64,000 bases of DNA from Flaccisagitta enflata (GCA_965153355.1 OZ231126.1:109802001-109866000), one strand, 5' to 3'; numbered from the stretch's first letter, positions 10,174-20,869 are shown. Notes: generated by a model from the sequence alone, not told the origin. A program made the numbers and translations.

Positions 10174-10386
10174 AGTAAGAGAGAGAGAGACTGAGATAAA
10201 GACTGAGAGAAACTGAGAGACTGAGAGAAAGACTGAGAGACTGAGAGAAAAGACTGAGAGACTGAGAGCAAGTGAGAGACCGAGAGACTGAGAGCGAGTG
10301 AGAGACTGAGAGACTGAGAGTGAGTGAGAGACTGAGAGAGACTGAGTGCAAGTGAGAGACTGAGAGAGAGCGAGTGTGAGAGAGAA

Positions 10387-10430
<44 letters not shown>

Positions 10431-10460
10431 GCGCGACACACGCACACAGAAAAGACTGAC
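10174..10460. repeat. (GA)n-rich microsatellite with GACTGAGA variants
   Basis: Imperfect GAGACTGAGAGA repeats grade into pure (GA)n. A good donor-like GTAAGA lies at its left edge and an acceptor TTTTCTTCAG at 10509, so it may be an intron. The Ser/Leu-rich minus-strand ORFs are artefacts. Confidence 0.85.
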
Positions 10461-10509
10461 ACAGAGTGAGAGAGAAAGAGCACACGAGCAGTTCATCTCT
10501 TTTCTTCAG

Positions 10510-10662
10510 GCATGGCGAAGTAGCGCGTCCGTTCAACGCTGATTCGCATCTGGCGTTTGCCAGTAAATGCCAGAGTGAAACGGTGGAAAACATTCGAAAA
10601 AAAGGATGGCTGGAGCGAAGCTGCATATCTCAAAACCATGATCACGTCCAAAATCTGCTTAG
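10510..10662 (+). CDS. Candidate internal exon, unrecognised protein (gene A)
   Basis: An open frame bounded by a polypyrimidine-CAG acceptor and the strong donor CTTAG^GTAAGT; incoming phase 1, outgoing phase 2. It encodes HLAFASK...NHDHVQNLL. The next exon encodes a similar pattern (VAFASK...NHDQSFL), suggesting an internal repeat or exon duplication. I do not recognise the family. Upstream exons are not resolved; one may end at about 10173 before the GA tract. Confidence 0.45.
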
Positions 10663-10760
10663 GTAAGTGCTAAACCGACCACCTGACCATCTCTTACCTG
10701 TCACCTCTCGCCTCACCTGCTCGCCTCTTACAAACTCACACGCTTTCTATTCCATTGCAG

Positions 10761-11032
10761 AGACCTCAGCAGTAGCTCTAGTGGTCCAAATTATCTCCAA
10801 GACGCCGTAATTGTGTTTGATCCTTTACATGGCGAACTTGACGTCGCTTTCGCGTCTAAATTTGGACATGAAAAATCTAAATATTATCGATCCGTCTTCA
10901 AACGCATAACACATCCGCGCTCTCGAAATCACGACCAATCGTTTTTATCCGAAACCTTTCATCTCTCTCTCTCTCTTTCTTTTCTCGCGCTCTTTCTCTC
11001 TTTTTCTATCATTTCTCTTTTCTCGTGTACAG
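10761..11032 (+). CDS. Candidate exon 2 of gene A (3' end unresolved)
   Basis: It follows the acceptor TTCCATTGCAG at phase 2, matching the preceding donor. It encodes DAVIVFDPLHGELDVAFASK and SRNHDQ, echoing exon 1. The open frame runs into CT-rich sequence that looks like the polypyrimidine tract of the next acceptor (GTGTACAG at 11032), so the real exon ends earlier; I could not choose a donor. Function unknown. Confidence 0.4.
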
Positions 11033-11839
11033 GTTCAATTAATAGACGGTGGACGAATTGATCACAAGAAAGGCTCATTCCCTTCTTTAAGAAACCTCAT
11101 TCGTATTCAAACCATCCTATCTTTGAAAAATGATGTCATCAGTGTCGTGGGGAGATTGCTGTTTGGACAAACAAGAAATGAATTTCTTGAAAGGATCTAC
11201 TATCCAGAATTGAGCAATCAAACCCTTTGCTTGATGAAGTAATGGAAATTAAGTAACCAATATCAAATTGCCAAGGAAGAACTGGCAAACAGACAAGAGC
11301 ATGGACGAAAAAGTTTCTTTCTTGACATGACAGATGACGAGCTTGCTCGCTGGATCCATCGAGCCATACAACCTTTAACCCAATACATGCACAAGTCAAA
11401 TGTGCTTGTAGGAAGACCTGTGCCATCGTTGGACGTGACGTTTCCATACAGCAACCATCTTCGCTATACATTCATGAGCGAAGACGGACTTGCGCCAGAT
11501 CGACCGTATATGACGCAAAGCATCTTGACAACATTGACAAACGCGAGAATAGGCTTGAGTGTTCACCCTGTGCGCAATCCTGTCCGTGACCATCCTACTA
11601 ATCTTGCGATTGTTGCCCGGTTGGCAAAAGGCATGCCCGTGCTGGTGAAAAAAAATTCGGACAATAGAATTCATCTGGATGACACACTTGGAGATGATGA
11701 CATTTATGAAAATCGAGAGCTAAGCAGCATCATGTCATTTTTATCTTTTGGCGTTTACCGCCCATATCGAAACACTCCTCAAAATCACATTGCTCTTGTA
11801 GATACTCCATCGCAGAACGATAAAGTTCATCTTGACTAA
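11033..11839 (+). pseudogene. Gene A, last large exon with one in-frame stop
   Basis: From the acceptor at 11032 a single frame runs 807 nt to a TAA at 11837-11839, broken only by a TAA at 11241-11243. Protein-like sequence continues on both sides: LERIYYPELSNQ before the stop, and ELARWIHRAIQPLTQYMHKS and LTTLTNARIGLSVHP after it. Options are a premature stop in a decaying gene, a sequence error, or a start at the Met at 11327 giving 170 residues. The alternative of a very short intron across the stop does not keep the frame. I recognise no domain. It lies in the same orientation and close spacing as genes B, C and the integrase gene. Confidence 0.45.
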
Positions 11840-11948
11840 AACACGTTTCTAGCGAATATTGAATTTGATCATTTTTTTTTAGACTGGCTGTATGCGCTGA
11901 CTGTATATTCTGACTGTACATTCTGACTGTATTTCATTTTTCTTTTAG

Positions 11949-12563
11949 ATGGCCGCTATCATTTCCTCCACAGTCGCAATGACCGCCCATCTTTTCTCGC
12001 CTCTTCTCCGCATCATGAGATCTTACTTGTACAAAAATACGGGCGAGATCCAGAATGACAGTCCTTACAGCAGTGATAACTCTCCTGTCCCAGAACCCAA
12101 AGCAGTCGCCTCAGGGGGCAATGATCCTGTCCCTGGACCCAAAACGCCTCCTAAAGATGATATACTAGCATCTGGCCCAGGACGCACGTTGATCCTCTTC
12201 GTCACTGCAAACAAATCCAAATTGGCCAATGTTCTCTTTGTTGAACTGGCTCGATCCAAATTCCACATCGTGATCAACCATTTCACAGAAGATCTTCCTC
12301 TAGCTTTACGTAGGAAGAGCGCTTGTCAAACCCAAAGGGAGCTTCAATTGCTAAAAGCGGCCATCCGAGAAAACAAAGAGTTCCTCAAAGACCGGAAGTT
12401 TCAACTGCTCTTGCCGTCTGTGCCGCTTTTCCTCCATCTCCTCAACGCAAATTCAGGACTCGAATTCCTCGATGGTTTGGCGTTTACACTCGCGTTTGTA
12501 GGGAAAGAGAGAAGCCATCTGCCCGATATTCTGTCAGAAGATAACATCTTCGCCTCATCCTAA
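11949..12563 (+). CDS. Hypothetical protein, 204 aa (gene B)
   Basis: An uninterrupted ORF whose ATG sits directly after a textbook acceptor (TTTTTCTTTTAG^ATG). The N-terminal 25 residues are hydrophobic (AAIISSTVAMTAHLFSPLLR), followed by a Pro/Ser-rich linker with a PVPEPK/PVPGPK repeat, then a folded-looking segment from about 75 onward (RTLILFVTANKSKLANVLF, ELQLLKAAIRENKEFLKD). I do not recognise the family. The ATG-at-acceptor arrangement means an intron in the 5'UTR or trans-splicing of a leader. It is 110 bp after gene A and 330 bp before gene C; a mobile repeat occupies the gap to gene C. Confidence 0.55.
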   Translation: MAAIISSTVAMTAHLFSPLLRIMRSYLYKNTGEIQNDSPYSSDNSPVPEPKAVASGGNDPVPGPKTPPKDDILASGPGRTLILFVTANKSKLANVLFVELARSKFHIVINHFTEDLPLALRRKSACQTQRELQLLKAAIRENKEFLKDRKFQLLLPSVPLFLHLLNANSGLEFLDGLAFTLAFVGKERSHLPDILSEDNIFASS

Positions 12564-12655
12564 TCAAGATCACAGCTCGCCAATCAAGATCACAGCCTGC
12601 CGATCATACGCCTTTTTAACTCGAACGACTTTCTTCTTAATCCATGCCTTATCAA

Positions 12656-12812
12656 TTTTTTAGTTGCGGAGACACAACTCTATAAGAGCCTTTTGTCCGT
12701 CCGTCGGTTGGTCGGTCGATTAGACCGTGGTGATCGAGTTCAAAAGCAGGAAAATGCGCATTTCTGCCCCCGCCCACCCGTACGCAACTGACGGCCTTGT
12801 ATCCGGCCTTGT
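12656..12812 (+). mobile_element. HINE-like element (forward copy)
   Basis: Starts TTTTTTAGTTGCGG, then ACTCTATAAGAG, a (GTCCGTCGGTCG) core, CCCGCCCACCCG, and ends CCGGCCTTGTT. Forward here means the AAAATAGTCGCG-type end lies left. It shares the subtype GTGGTGATCGAGTT with the partial copy at 42561. Confidence 0.75.
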
Positions 12813-12890
12813 TTTTCTTCATTACTTTTTTTCTTTCTTCCTAGGCTGTACATAATTCACTATGTTTGTCCTTCTTTTCTATAATTCACT

Positions 12891-13582
12891 ATGCCAAGTG
12901 ACGATCAGTCTAACAATGCCAACACTGTCTCGAGTATAAAGGAAAAATTAAACACTATATCGGCCAATAACACTAAAAATTTATTATCATCACAACAAAA
13001 TATCCAACGATCATATTTAATAAACGAAAAAGATTTTTTAGCAATATGCCAACTTGCTTTGCATTCGATTTACAATAAAGAAAAAGAATCTGAAAAGCAA
13101 CAGGACATAGTAATTGAACAAGACATAAAGGATATAGAAAAAGACAAAAATAAAGAAAAAGAAGAAAAAGAAGAAAAAGAAAAAAAAGAAGAAAAAGAAA
13201 AAAGAGAGGAGAAAGAAGAAGAAAGAGAAGAAGAAAAAGAAGAAGAAGAAGAGGAAGAAGAAAAAAAAGAAAACATGAAAACAACAATGAAAGCAAGTGG
13301 GGTGTCTTCAGAAAATGAGAATGAGCAAGAAGAAAACAGGGCACTTAAAAAGGAAATTCTCAAAATCTTAGAGGCGCCAAATTACAATTCTGAAGCAAAA
13401 TCATCACTTTTGAATGACTGTTTTCAACGTTATCTAAAAAACATAAACCTAAAAAAACAAAATGAAATAGAGTTGAAATACGCAAAAAAGTATCCAAATG
13501 TTTTGATGGGCGGAAGCAAAGAGAATCATAATTTGGATCGTGACAATGGCGAAACGGAGGGAGAGAACGGCAAAAATCCTGG

Positions 13583-13669
<87 letters not shown>

Positions 13670-14141
13670 TAAACAACAACAACATAAACAACAACAACAT
13701 AAACAACAACAACAACAACGTAATAAACGGAAAAAGGACGATAAAATTGAAGCACTTTTGAAGAAAATGATTAACTGTTCGATCAGAAACATTTTAACTG
13801 CTACTAAGTTAAATCCGCTTTATTCAACAAACCTAAAGGCTCAAGGCCGGAGAATTCTGCGGTTTTTTCAAAAAGGAAAAATGAAAAATAAAAATAAAAT
13901 CACCAGTCAAGACGGTCAAATATCTCTTAAAAAAAACATAGTCGTTTATCCTAAAGGGAAAATTTCCCTTGACAAACTAATTGCTGCTTACTCGTTAAAC
14001 CGATCCAAAATATTTGAATCTTTAAAAGCCGGAGATGCGATTTTAGAGCCTTATACAGCATCAGAAAAAAAATTTCTAAAAGATTTTCAACACAAGCTCT
14101 GTTTACCGTCTCACTCTATCCCATGCGCCACAATTAGATGA
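12891..14141 (+). CDS. Low-complexity protein with conserved-looking C-terminus (gene C)
   Basis: A 416-residue ORF, AT-rich in contrast to gene B. Order: Asn/Ser-rich N-terminus, a Lys/Glu run of about 70 residues (65-135), a helical segment (LNDCFQRYLKNINLKKQNE, about 178-197), a Gln tract of about 45 residues interrupted by HK, then a basic C-terminal 130 residues with RRILRFFQKGK and GKISLDKLIAAYSLNRSKIF. Long K/E and Q runs come from GAA and CAA repeats in frame. The C-terminal pattern (chain of basic helices, then a short beta-like segment and a Leu-Ile helix) is faintly like accessory proteins encoded next to Maverick-like integrases, but this is a weak resemblance. It stops 102 bp before the integrase gene, same strand. 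Confidence 0.6.
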
Positions 14142-14243
14142 TTAAAATGATTTTTTTTCTGTTTATTTTCTGTTTTTTTTTTCTTTCCTTCTTTCTTTTT
14201 TTTTCTTTTTTCAAATCAACAGGTTAAAACTAAAACTAGAAAC

Positions 14244-14664
14244 ATGGATGAAAAAACGCAAACAGGAAAAAACCCGCTTAAAGAACCTGTGAAACATCTT
14301 ATAAGAAAATATTATACAAGTGATGATATACATCTCAACCCAAATACCGCGAACATACTAAAGGAATTAAAAACAAGCCCTAATTTTGAAGGCTTAACTG
14401 CCGAAGACGTAATTTCCTTCAAAAACAGCTTATACCATATCTCGGTAAGATAACAAAAAAAATATAGAACAAGAAAAAAAAAACCATTTTTGAAAAAAAA
14501 AATACAAATCACTTGATTCTTCTCATTTTTTTTTCTTAGAGAGCTCGAGAATATAGAAACTTTTTGAAAGGACACAAATATACAACTAGACAATATATCA
14601 GTTTTGGGCCAGGTAAGCGTGTGTGTGAGCGTGTGTGTGAGCGTGTGTGTGTGTGTGTGTGTGC

Positions 14665-14701
<37 letters not shown>

Positions 14702-15449
14702 CGCAAAACTCGAGTCTTAAATCTTAAACTTTTTTTTCATTCATCTCCTATCATAACAAAAGCTCAAATTTTTGCAATGGATTTAAGTCTTGTGCGCAAA
14801 ATGCGTCGCCAGAAACGCACGGAAATTAGCGCTCAAACAAAACCGACTATAATCTTGGTTCTCATGGATTTATTCAGGTCAGATATTCATGGCTATATCC
14901 AAGCCAACTAGAAACTAGAAAACTAGAAACCCCTTGCTTCATTTTTTGTTTCAGTCGCTTTTGCCAATTAAGAATCCTGCCAGACCAACGAGCCGTAACA
15001 GTGCAGAGAGCGGTGCGTGAAGCGATTCCTTTTTTCCTGCCGGTTACAAGAAGGACCAATAATTTTTCTCACCTGCTCTCAGACCAAGGTATTTCATTCT
15101 TCTCGCTTTCATCAAGCATCCGTCCGCTGGTCCGTCGGTCCGATGGTCCATCCGTCATGATGATCAAGTTGGAATTTCCGCCCCTGCCCACCCGTCCGCA
15201 ACTGGTATTGACCGTGTATCCGGCCTTGTTCTTTCTTATTTTTCTTCCTCTCCTTCACTAGGGGGTGAATTTGTAGGCGGGAATTGTACCAAGGTCGCAG
15301 GTGTTCCAAATTTATACCATGTAAGAACCTCCAATATAAATAAAGTGGCACCAATCGAAAGACATATCAGGCAAGCATCAGTAACAATAACAAAAAAAAT
15401 CAAACGGGTAAGCATCATTAGATCACACAAAACTAGAATTAAGATCTAG
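14244..15449 (+). CDS. Intron-containing DDE integrase (gene D)
   Basis: Five exons with matching phases: 14244-14444, 14540-14612, 14763-14877, 14955-15088, 15262-15449. Donors are GTAAGA, GTAAGC, GTCAGA and GTATTT; acceptors are TTCTTAG, ACAAAAG, TTTCAG and CACTAG. The product contains the retroviral-type integrase core: FAMDLSLV supplies the first Asp, then LVLMDLFSRF, LLSDQGGEF the second Asp, and NKVAPIERHIR the Glu. The YYTSDD segment near the N-terminus matches the pre-core region of integrases of Maverick/Polinton-like and related invertebrate elements. The stop at 15447 is reached without splicing; a good donor at 15408 (GTAAGC) leaves room for more exons. Introns hold a (GT)n tract and a HINE fragment. 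An intron-bearing integrase suggests domestication or an unusual element type. Confidence 0.68.
15117..15231 (+). mobile_element. HINE-like element, partial, in integrase intron 4
   Basis: Core (GTCCGTCGGTCCGATGG), then GCCCCTGCCCACCCG and the end GTATCCGGCCTTGTT. The AGTCGCG end is missing. The element supplies part of the sequence just before the exon 5 polypyrimidine tract. Confidence 0.7.
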
Positions 15450-16553
15450 GTAGTTATTTGTGACCATTTATCCATTTCATGATGAGCATAGTGACAGACG
15501 AAGTTGGTTAACTAAACATCATATTCAAAATATTGTGAAACCATTTATGTTACTTATGGTAAGAATTGATGAAGTCATTACCCAAAGTCATTACCCAAAA
15601 CACTGTTGGGTAAATTACAGCTTACCACTTTTCACTTTCCAACAAAAACATTCTAAAAGATCCTTTTTGATCTCTTTTAATTTTTTGTTGCCAACTATAT
15701 ATAAGGCTTCTCCCACCCGTCGATCCGTCGGTCCTTCTGACCGTTCATCCATTTGTCCGTCTGTCCGTCCCTACATACCGCATGAGTTGAAAAGTGTAAA
15801 ACGCGCATTTTCACGCGCGACCCTCCCCCTGTCCGTGACAATGTTGTAACCCCGGGTTACTTGCTCTAGAATTCAACGCTTGTTTTGTACCATTGTCATG
15901 AAAGTTGAATAACATAACAGACGAAACACTAATCTAAGGTGAGGAGGCACCAAAAGTTTTAGCCACCCCCCTACAGGCAATTTTCTGACTGAAAGTGGTT
16001 TTGAACACTTGGGGGGATTTGATGTGGCGCCTCCGCAGCGATTTTTGAGTTTCAATCTAGAAACCCTAAATTTGACCCCTTTTAACCCCTTAATTTTTGC
16101 AAATTTTTTTGTACAATCTTGTTCAAATCAAGAGTCCCCGCGATGACATTAAGTCCCCCTTTGGTATCAGATTGATAAAAAGCTCTAATTTTTTGTGATG
16201 AATGTTTATTTAAGCATCTTTGGGTATTCAATGTGTTTCATATAACCTTTTCTATGTTATCAGAGAGCTTAATAACTTATTTCAGTGTTACCTATCGATT
16301 AATTTCAGGAGCAATTTTGACCACTTTCTTGTTTTGAGAGGTATGCACTCAATTTGATGTAAAATCTAAACGGCTAGAGCTAGTAAGCTCTGCTTGGCGG
16401 CATTTGAAAGCCCTTTTGCTCTTTACATCGGTCACCAATTTTCCTATGTTTCTGTAACTGATAAGTGCAGAAACATAAAAAATACATGCCTGAATTTTGA
16501 AAAGAAATTCTTGTCTAATTCATCAGCATAGTTTAAGGTGAACTCTTTTACTC
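15450..16553. other. Intergenic, with one degraded HINE-like copy
   Basis: A degraded HINE-like copy lies at about 15700-15850 (CCGTCGATCCGTCGGTCC ... CGCGCATTTTCACGCG). The stretch 16340-16440 contains TCTAAACGGCTAGAGC and GCTCTGCTTGGCGGCATTTG, related to diverged copies at 18246 and 46780. No gene is seen. Confidence 0.5.
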
Positions 16554-18244
16554 TTTTTAGTCGCGTGCACGTGACTCTATAACCCGCTCTATCGGTCCGT
16601 CGGTCCATCGGTCGGTCGGTCCGTAACACTTTGCTTTTTTTCGTCGTTTTACGTCATTTTAGGGTATTTTATGTCATTTTAAGTCATTTTAAGTCATTCT
16701 AAGTCATTTCCAGTCATTTTCTGTTGATTTTAGTCAATTATGTCATTTTGTCATTTTTTGTCATTTTTGTCATTTTTTGTCATTTTATGTCATTATAAGT
16801 CATTTTAAGTCATTCTTAGTCATTCTAAGTTATTTCAAGTCATTATAAGTCATTACAAGTCATTCTAAGTCATTATAAGTCATTATAAGTCATTCTAAGT
16901 CATTCTAAGTTACTTTTTGGCTTTTGTGGTTTTAAGTGACACTTCGCTTTTTTGCGTCGTTTTTGGTCTGTTTGGGTCATCTGGAGTTATTTTGAGTCAT
17001 TTTTTTTGTTGTTTTTGGTCATTTCTGATTGCTTTTGGTCATTTTTGGTTGCTTTTAGTCATTTTTGTCATTTTTGTCATTTTTGATCATTTACGTCACT
17101 TTGTTCATTTAAGTCATTTGTGTCATTTTTGGGCATTTAAAATAGTTTTAAGTCATTTTAAGTCATTTTGAAACATTTCAGGTCATTTTTGGTCATTCAA
17201 CATGGTTTTTTGGTATGTTTTGGTCTTTTATGTTTTTTGTTTTTTTGTTTTTTTGTTTTTTGTTTTTTTTTTTTGTTTTTTTTTGGTTTATTGGTTTTGG
17301 TTTTTTGGTTTTTCGGTTTTTTGGTTTTTGGGGTTTTGGGTTTTTGGGTTTTTGGGGTGTTTTTTTTTTCTTTTTTTTATTTTTTTATTTTTATCTTTTT
17401 TCTTTTTTATTCATTTAAGTTGTTGGGTATGTTTTGGTCATTTATGTCATTTCAAGTCTGCTGGTCTCAGTCTGCTGGTCTCAGTCTGCTGGTTTAAGTC
17501 TGCTGGTTTAAGTCTGCTGGTTTAAGTCTGCTGGTTTAAGTCTGCTGGTTTAAGTCTGCTGGTTAAAGTCCACTGGTTTAAGTTGGCTGGTTTAAGGCGG
17601 CTGGTTTAAGTTGGTTTAAGTTGGGTGATTTAGGTTGGCTGGTTTAAGTTGGCTGATTTAGGTCTGCTGGTTTAGGTCTGCTGGTTAAGTCAGCTGGTTT
17701 TAGTTGGCTGGTTTTAGTTGGCTGGTTTTAGTTGGCTGGTTTTAGTTGGCTGGTTTTAGTTGGCTGGTTTTAGTTGGCTGGTTTAAGTCGGCTGGTTTAA
17801 GTCTGCTGGTTTAAGTCTGCTGGTTTAAGTCTTCTGGTTTAAGTCTGCTGGTTTCAGTCTGCTGATTTAAGTCTGCTGGTTTAAGTCTGCTGGTTTAAGT
17901 CTGCTGGTTTAAGTCTGCTGGTTAAAGTCTGCTGGTTTAAGTCTGCTGTTTTAAGTCTGCTGGTTTAAGTCTGGTTCAAGTCTGGTTCAAGTCTGGTTTA
18001 GGTCTGGTTTAGGTCTGGTTTAGGTCTGGTTTAGGTCTGGTTTGAGTCTGGTTTGAGTCTGGTTTGAGTCTGGTTTGAGTCTGGTTTGAGTCTGGTTTGA
18101 GTCTGGTTTGAGTCTGGTTTGAGTCTGGTTTGAGTCTGGTTTGAGTCTGGTTTGAGTCTGTTTTTCGATAAAAAGATACATTAAGGTGTCAGGTCATTTC
18201 AGTTATTATTGTCCTGCACACGACTTATAGGTGTTGGCCTTGTT
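16554..18244 (+). mobile_element. Long HINE-like element (type B) with expanded minisatellites
   Basis: Left end TTTTTAGTCGCGTGCACG followed by a short (GGTCCGTC) core; right end GCACACGACTTATAGGTGTTGGCCTTGTT. Between them lie about 500 bp of (AAGTCATTTT)-type repeats (16660-17170), a T/G-rich stretch to 17410, about 500 bp of (CTGCTGGTTTAAGT)n (17455-17960) and (GTCTGGTTTGA)n (17965-18160). Both ends match shorter family members at 40066 and 56080, so the whole block can be read as one element inflated by internal repeats. Hydrophobic ORFs across it are artefacts. Confidence 0.6.
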
Positions 18245-18837
18245 GCTCTAAAATCCAAACGAATTGAGCTACAATGCTCTGCTTGGCGGCATTTGATCGC
18301 ATTTTTGAAGAGCTTTCTAACGGTCACCGGTTTTCCCAGGGTTTTCTTCACCATTTGGATGAAATATGACAAAAACTACCGGACTCTTGTTTTGAACAAG
18401 ATAGTAGAATAGTGTTAAATGGTGTCCATATACACTATAAATTAAATTTTTTTTATTTGTTCTGCAATTTTTCATGAGAAAAATAAATCATGAAAAAATA
18501 GAAATTTAGAATTTAAAATTTGAAAATTAATTTTTCTAATGAAAAATCTGAAACAAACCAAAAAATTGCGATTTATAATGTATACGGACATCATTTAACA
18601 CTATTCGACCCAAAAAAATTGAAAAAATTGACAACAATTTTTTTTTTAACCTTCAGCGGGGTATTGATGCTAACAGTTAATAAAAGCATTAATCATCAAC
18701 CCTCAGTTAAAATTTCATATTAATCACCGTTAACCATCAATTTTTGTACCATGCAAATGATACAAGAATCTTGTATTTCACTACCTCAAGAAAGAAAATT
18801 TGTTGAAAAGTCATGAAATGCACCAATTTAATGGGGT
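18245..18837. other. AT-rich intergenic sequence
   Basis: AT-rich with long A and T runs. At 18246-18340 it resembles dispersed sequences at 16355 and 46780 (GCTCTGCTTGGCGGCATTTG). No convincing coding or RNA feature. Confidence 0.5.
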
Positions 18838-19347
18838 ACCGGAATATTAAGCGCCTCAATTGAAGCGCGAGAAACAGAAGCTTCGGAATGGTAAGCGCGA
18901 GAAACATAAGCGCCCTACACTCATAAGCGCGAGAATAATAAGCGCCCCCTATTCCCTTCATAAAAAGAAAAGAGTCAGAGAAGAGAATTTCATGTGACTA
19001 GCATATGATGTAAAGTGACGATGTTTAGAGAGAGTAAAAAATGTTAAGTCAGGGAAAAAAAATGTAATTAGTTGTCATATGATGTCAATGTGACTTGCAT
19101 ATGATGAAAAGTGATGATGTTAAGAGAAGTTAAAAAATACTAAGTCAGGGGAAAAAATTGTAAATAGTTGTCATATGATGATTTGAAAACATTGCCTCAG
19201 AGAATTGCAGATGATAAATAGGTACTAAGTGTGTAAATAGTAGGTAAAAAATGTTAAGTTGACAATGTTACATGATGGTGCATAATTGAAAATGTTTGTC
19301 ATGTATGATATTCTTAGATGATTTCTAACATTGAGATGATTTGATTA

Positions 19348-19411
<64 letters not shown>

Positions 19412-19447
19412 GTGGTGCTATATATCATGGCGCTTAATGTTCTCGAG
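18838..19447. mobile_element. AAGCGC-type inverted-repeat element, long form
   Basis: The left part carries reiterated TAAGCGC/GCGCGAGAA motifs (18848-18952); the right end GGCGCTTAATGTTCTCGAG lies at 19430-19447. Between lie two diverged copies of a roughly 125 bp sequence (GTGATGTTTAGAGAGAGT at 19018 and TGATGTTAAGAGAAG at 19115) and a (GAT)n tract at 19351-19409. A short form of the same element, reversed, is at 23563-23737. Confidence 0.6.
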
Positions 19448-19592
19448 TCGTCATCGTCGTCGTCGTCGTTGTCGTCGTCGTCATTGAAATCGTCGTCGTC
19501 ATAGTCAAGTGGCTTAAGGGCAGGTATCACTTATGGATGTGACGGACATTGGATTATGTAAGGGTTATGATCCGAACATCCCATACTACTCT

Positions 19593-19922
<330 letters not shown>

Positions 19923-20419
19923 CATTTCTGTAGTCGTTGTCATCGTTGTCATCATCGTTGTCATCGTCGTCTCAGCATCATCCCAATTGACTTCATTCCT
20001 TCGCATTGTCTCTAAATGACCACTTGTTATTGATGCGAGATTCACGTCTCTTCTCGATCTGATTGACTAGGGTCCAGGCAACTTCTTTCGTGTTTAATAC
20101 TCTCGTAAAACTGTCATTCTACTTGTTCTGTACATCGAAGAAAAAAACTATGCCCTGTGAAAAACTAGTTTCCTTCAATGTTTCCTCTCTATCCAAGCAA
20201 CATCAAAGAAAAAAAAATAAATAAATAAAAAAAAAAAAAATACTTCACCTCGATTTCTAATTTATGCATAATCGTAGACCACAAGGCCCACACGACCATT
20301 CATATTTCAAATGAAGAGACAAGAAGCGTCCAGCCAAGCTGTGTACTCTGAGCCGTCTTGATGGAGAATTGACACTAAGTTACCATCACCACGAGGATCA
20401 TAATCACCGTGCTGACATG

Positions 20420-20850
20420 TCTTTGAACATTCATTCATTCATTTAATCATTTGTTCATTCCTCCATTTGATCATTCATTCATTCATTCATTCATTCATTC
20501 ATTCATTCATTCGATCATTCATTCATTCATTCTATCATACATTTGATCAATCATTCATTCATTCATTAAATTGTTTATTCATTCATTTAATCATTTGTTC
20601 ATTCAATCATTTGTTCATTCATTCAATCATGTATTAGTTTTATTATTCACTCATTCATTCATTCATTGTATCATTCATTCATACAATCATTCATTAGTTC
20701 GATCATTCGTTCATTTGATCTTTTATTCATTTGATCATTCAGTCATTCATTTAATCATCAATTTGATCATTTATTTGATCTTTCATTTGACCATACAGTT
20801 GATAATTCATTCGTACATTCAGTTGATCATTCATTCGTACATTCATTAAA
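20420..20850. repeat. (TCAT)n tetranucleotide array with GATCATT variants
   Basis: Degenerate ATTC/TCAT repeats with periodic GATCATTCATTT interruptions, about 430 bp. The segment 20017-20419 before it is unremarkable. Confidence 0.9.
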
Positions 20851-20869
20851 ATATTTCTACCTCTAAGGG

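Noticed and set aside
10120-10626. Minus-strand Ser/Leu-rich ORFs
   Set aside because: Translation of the GA microsatellite.
11239-11276. A 38 nt intron removing the stop in gene A
   Set aside because: GTAATG...CCAAG would skip the TAA but shifts the frame of the downstream exon and is shorter than other introns here.
13360-13792. Poly-Val, poly-Leu and poly-Cys ORFs on the minus strand
   Set aside because: Shadows of the CAA tract in gene C; all frames of the triplet repeat are open.
17168-17525. Phe/Leu-rich hydrophobic ORFs that look like membrane proteins
   Set aside because: T-rich low-complexity DNA with GGTTTTTTG repeats; no splice or start context.
17455-18170. Regular repeats resembling a CRISPR array
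   Set aside because: Units of ~14 and ~11 bp are contiguous with no unique spacers; eukaryotic minisatellite.
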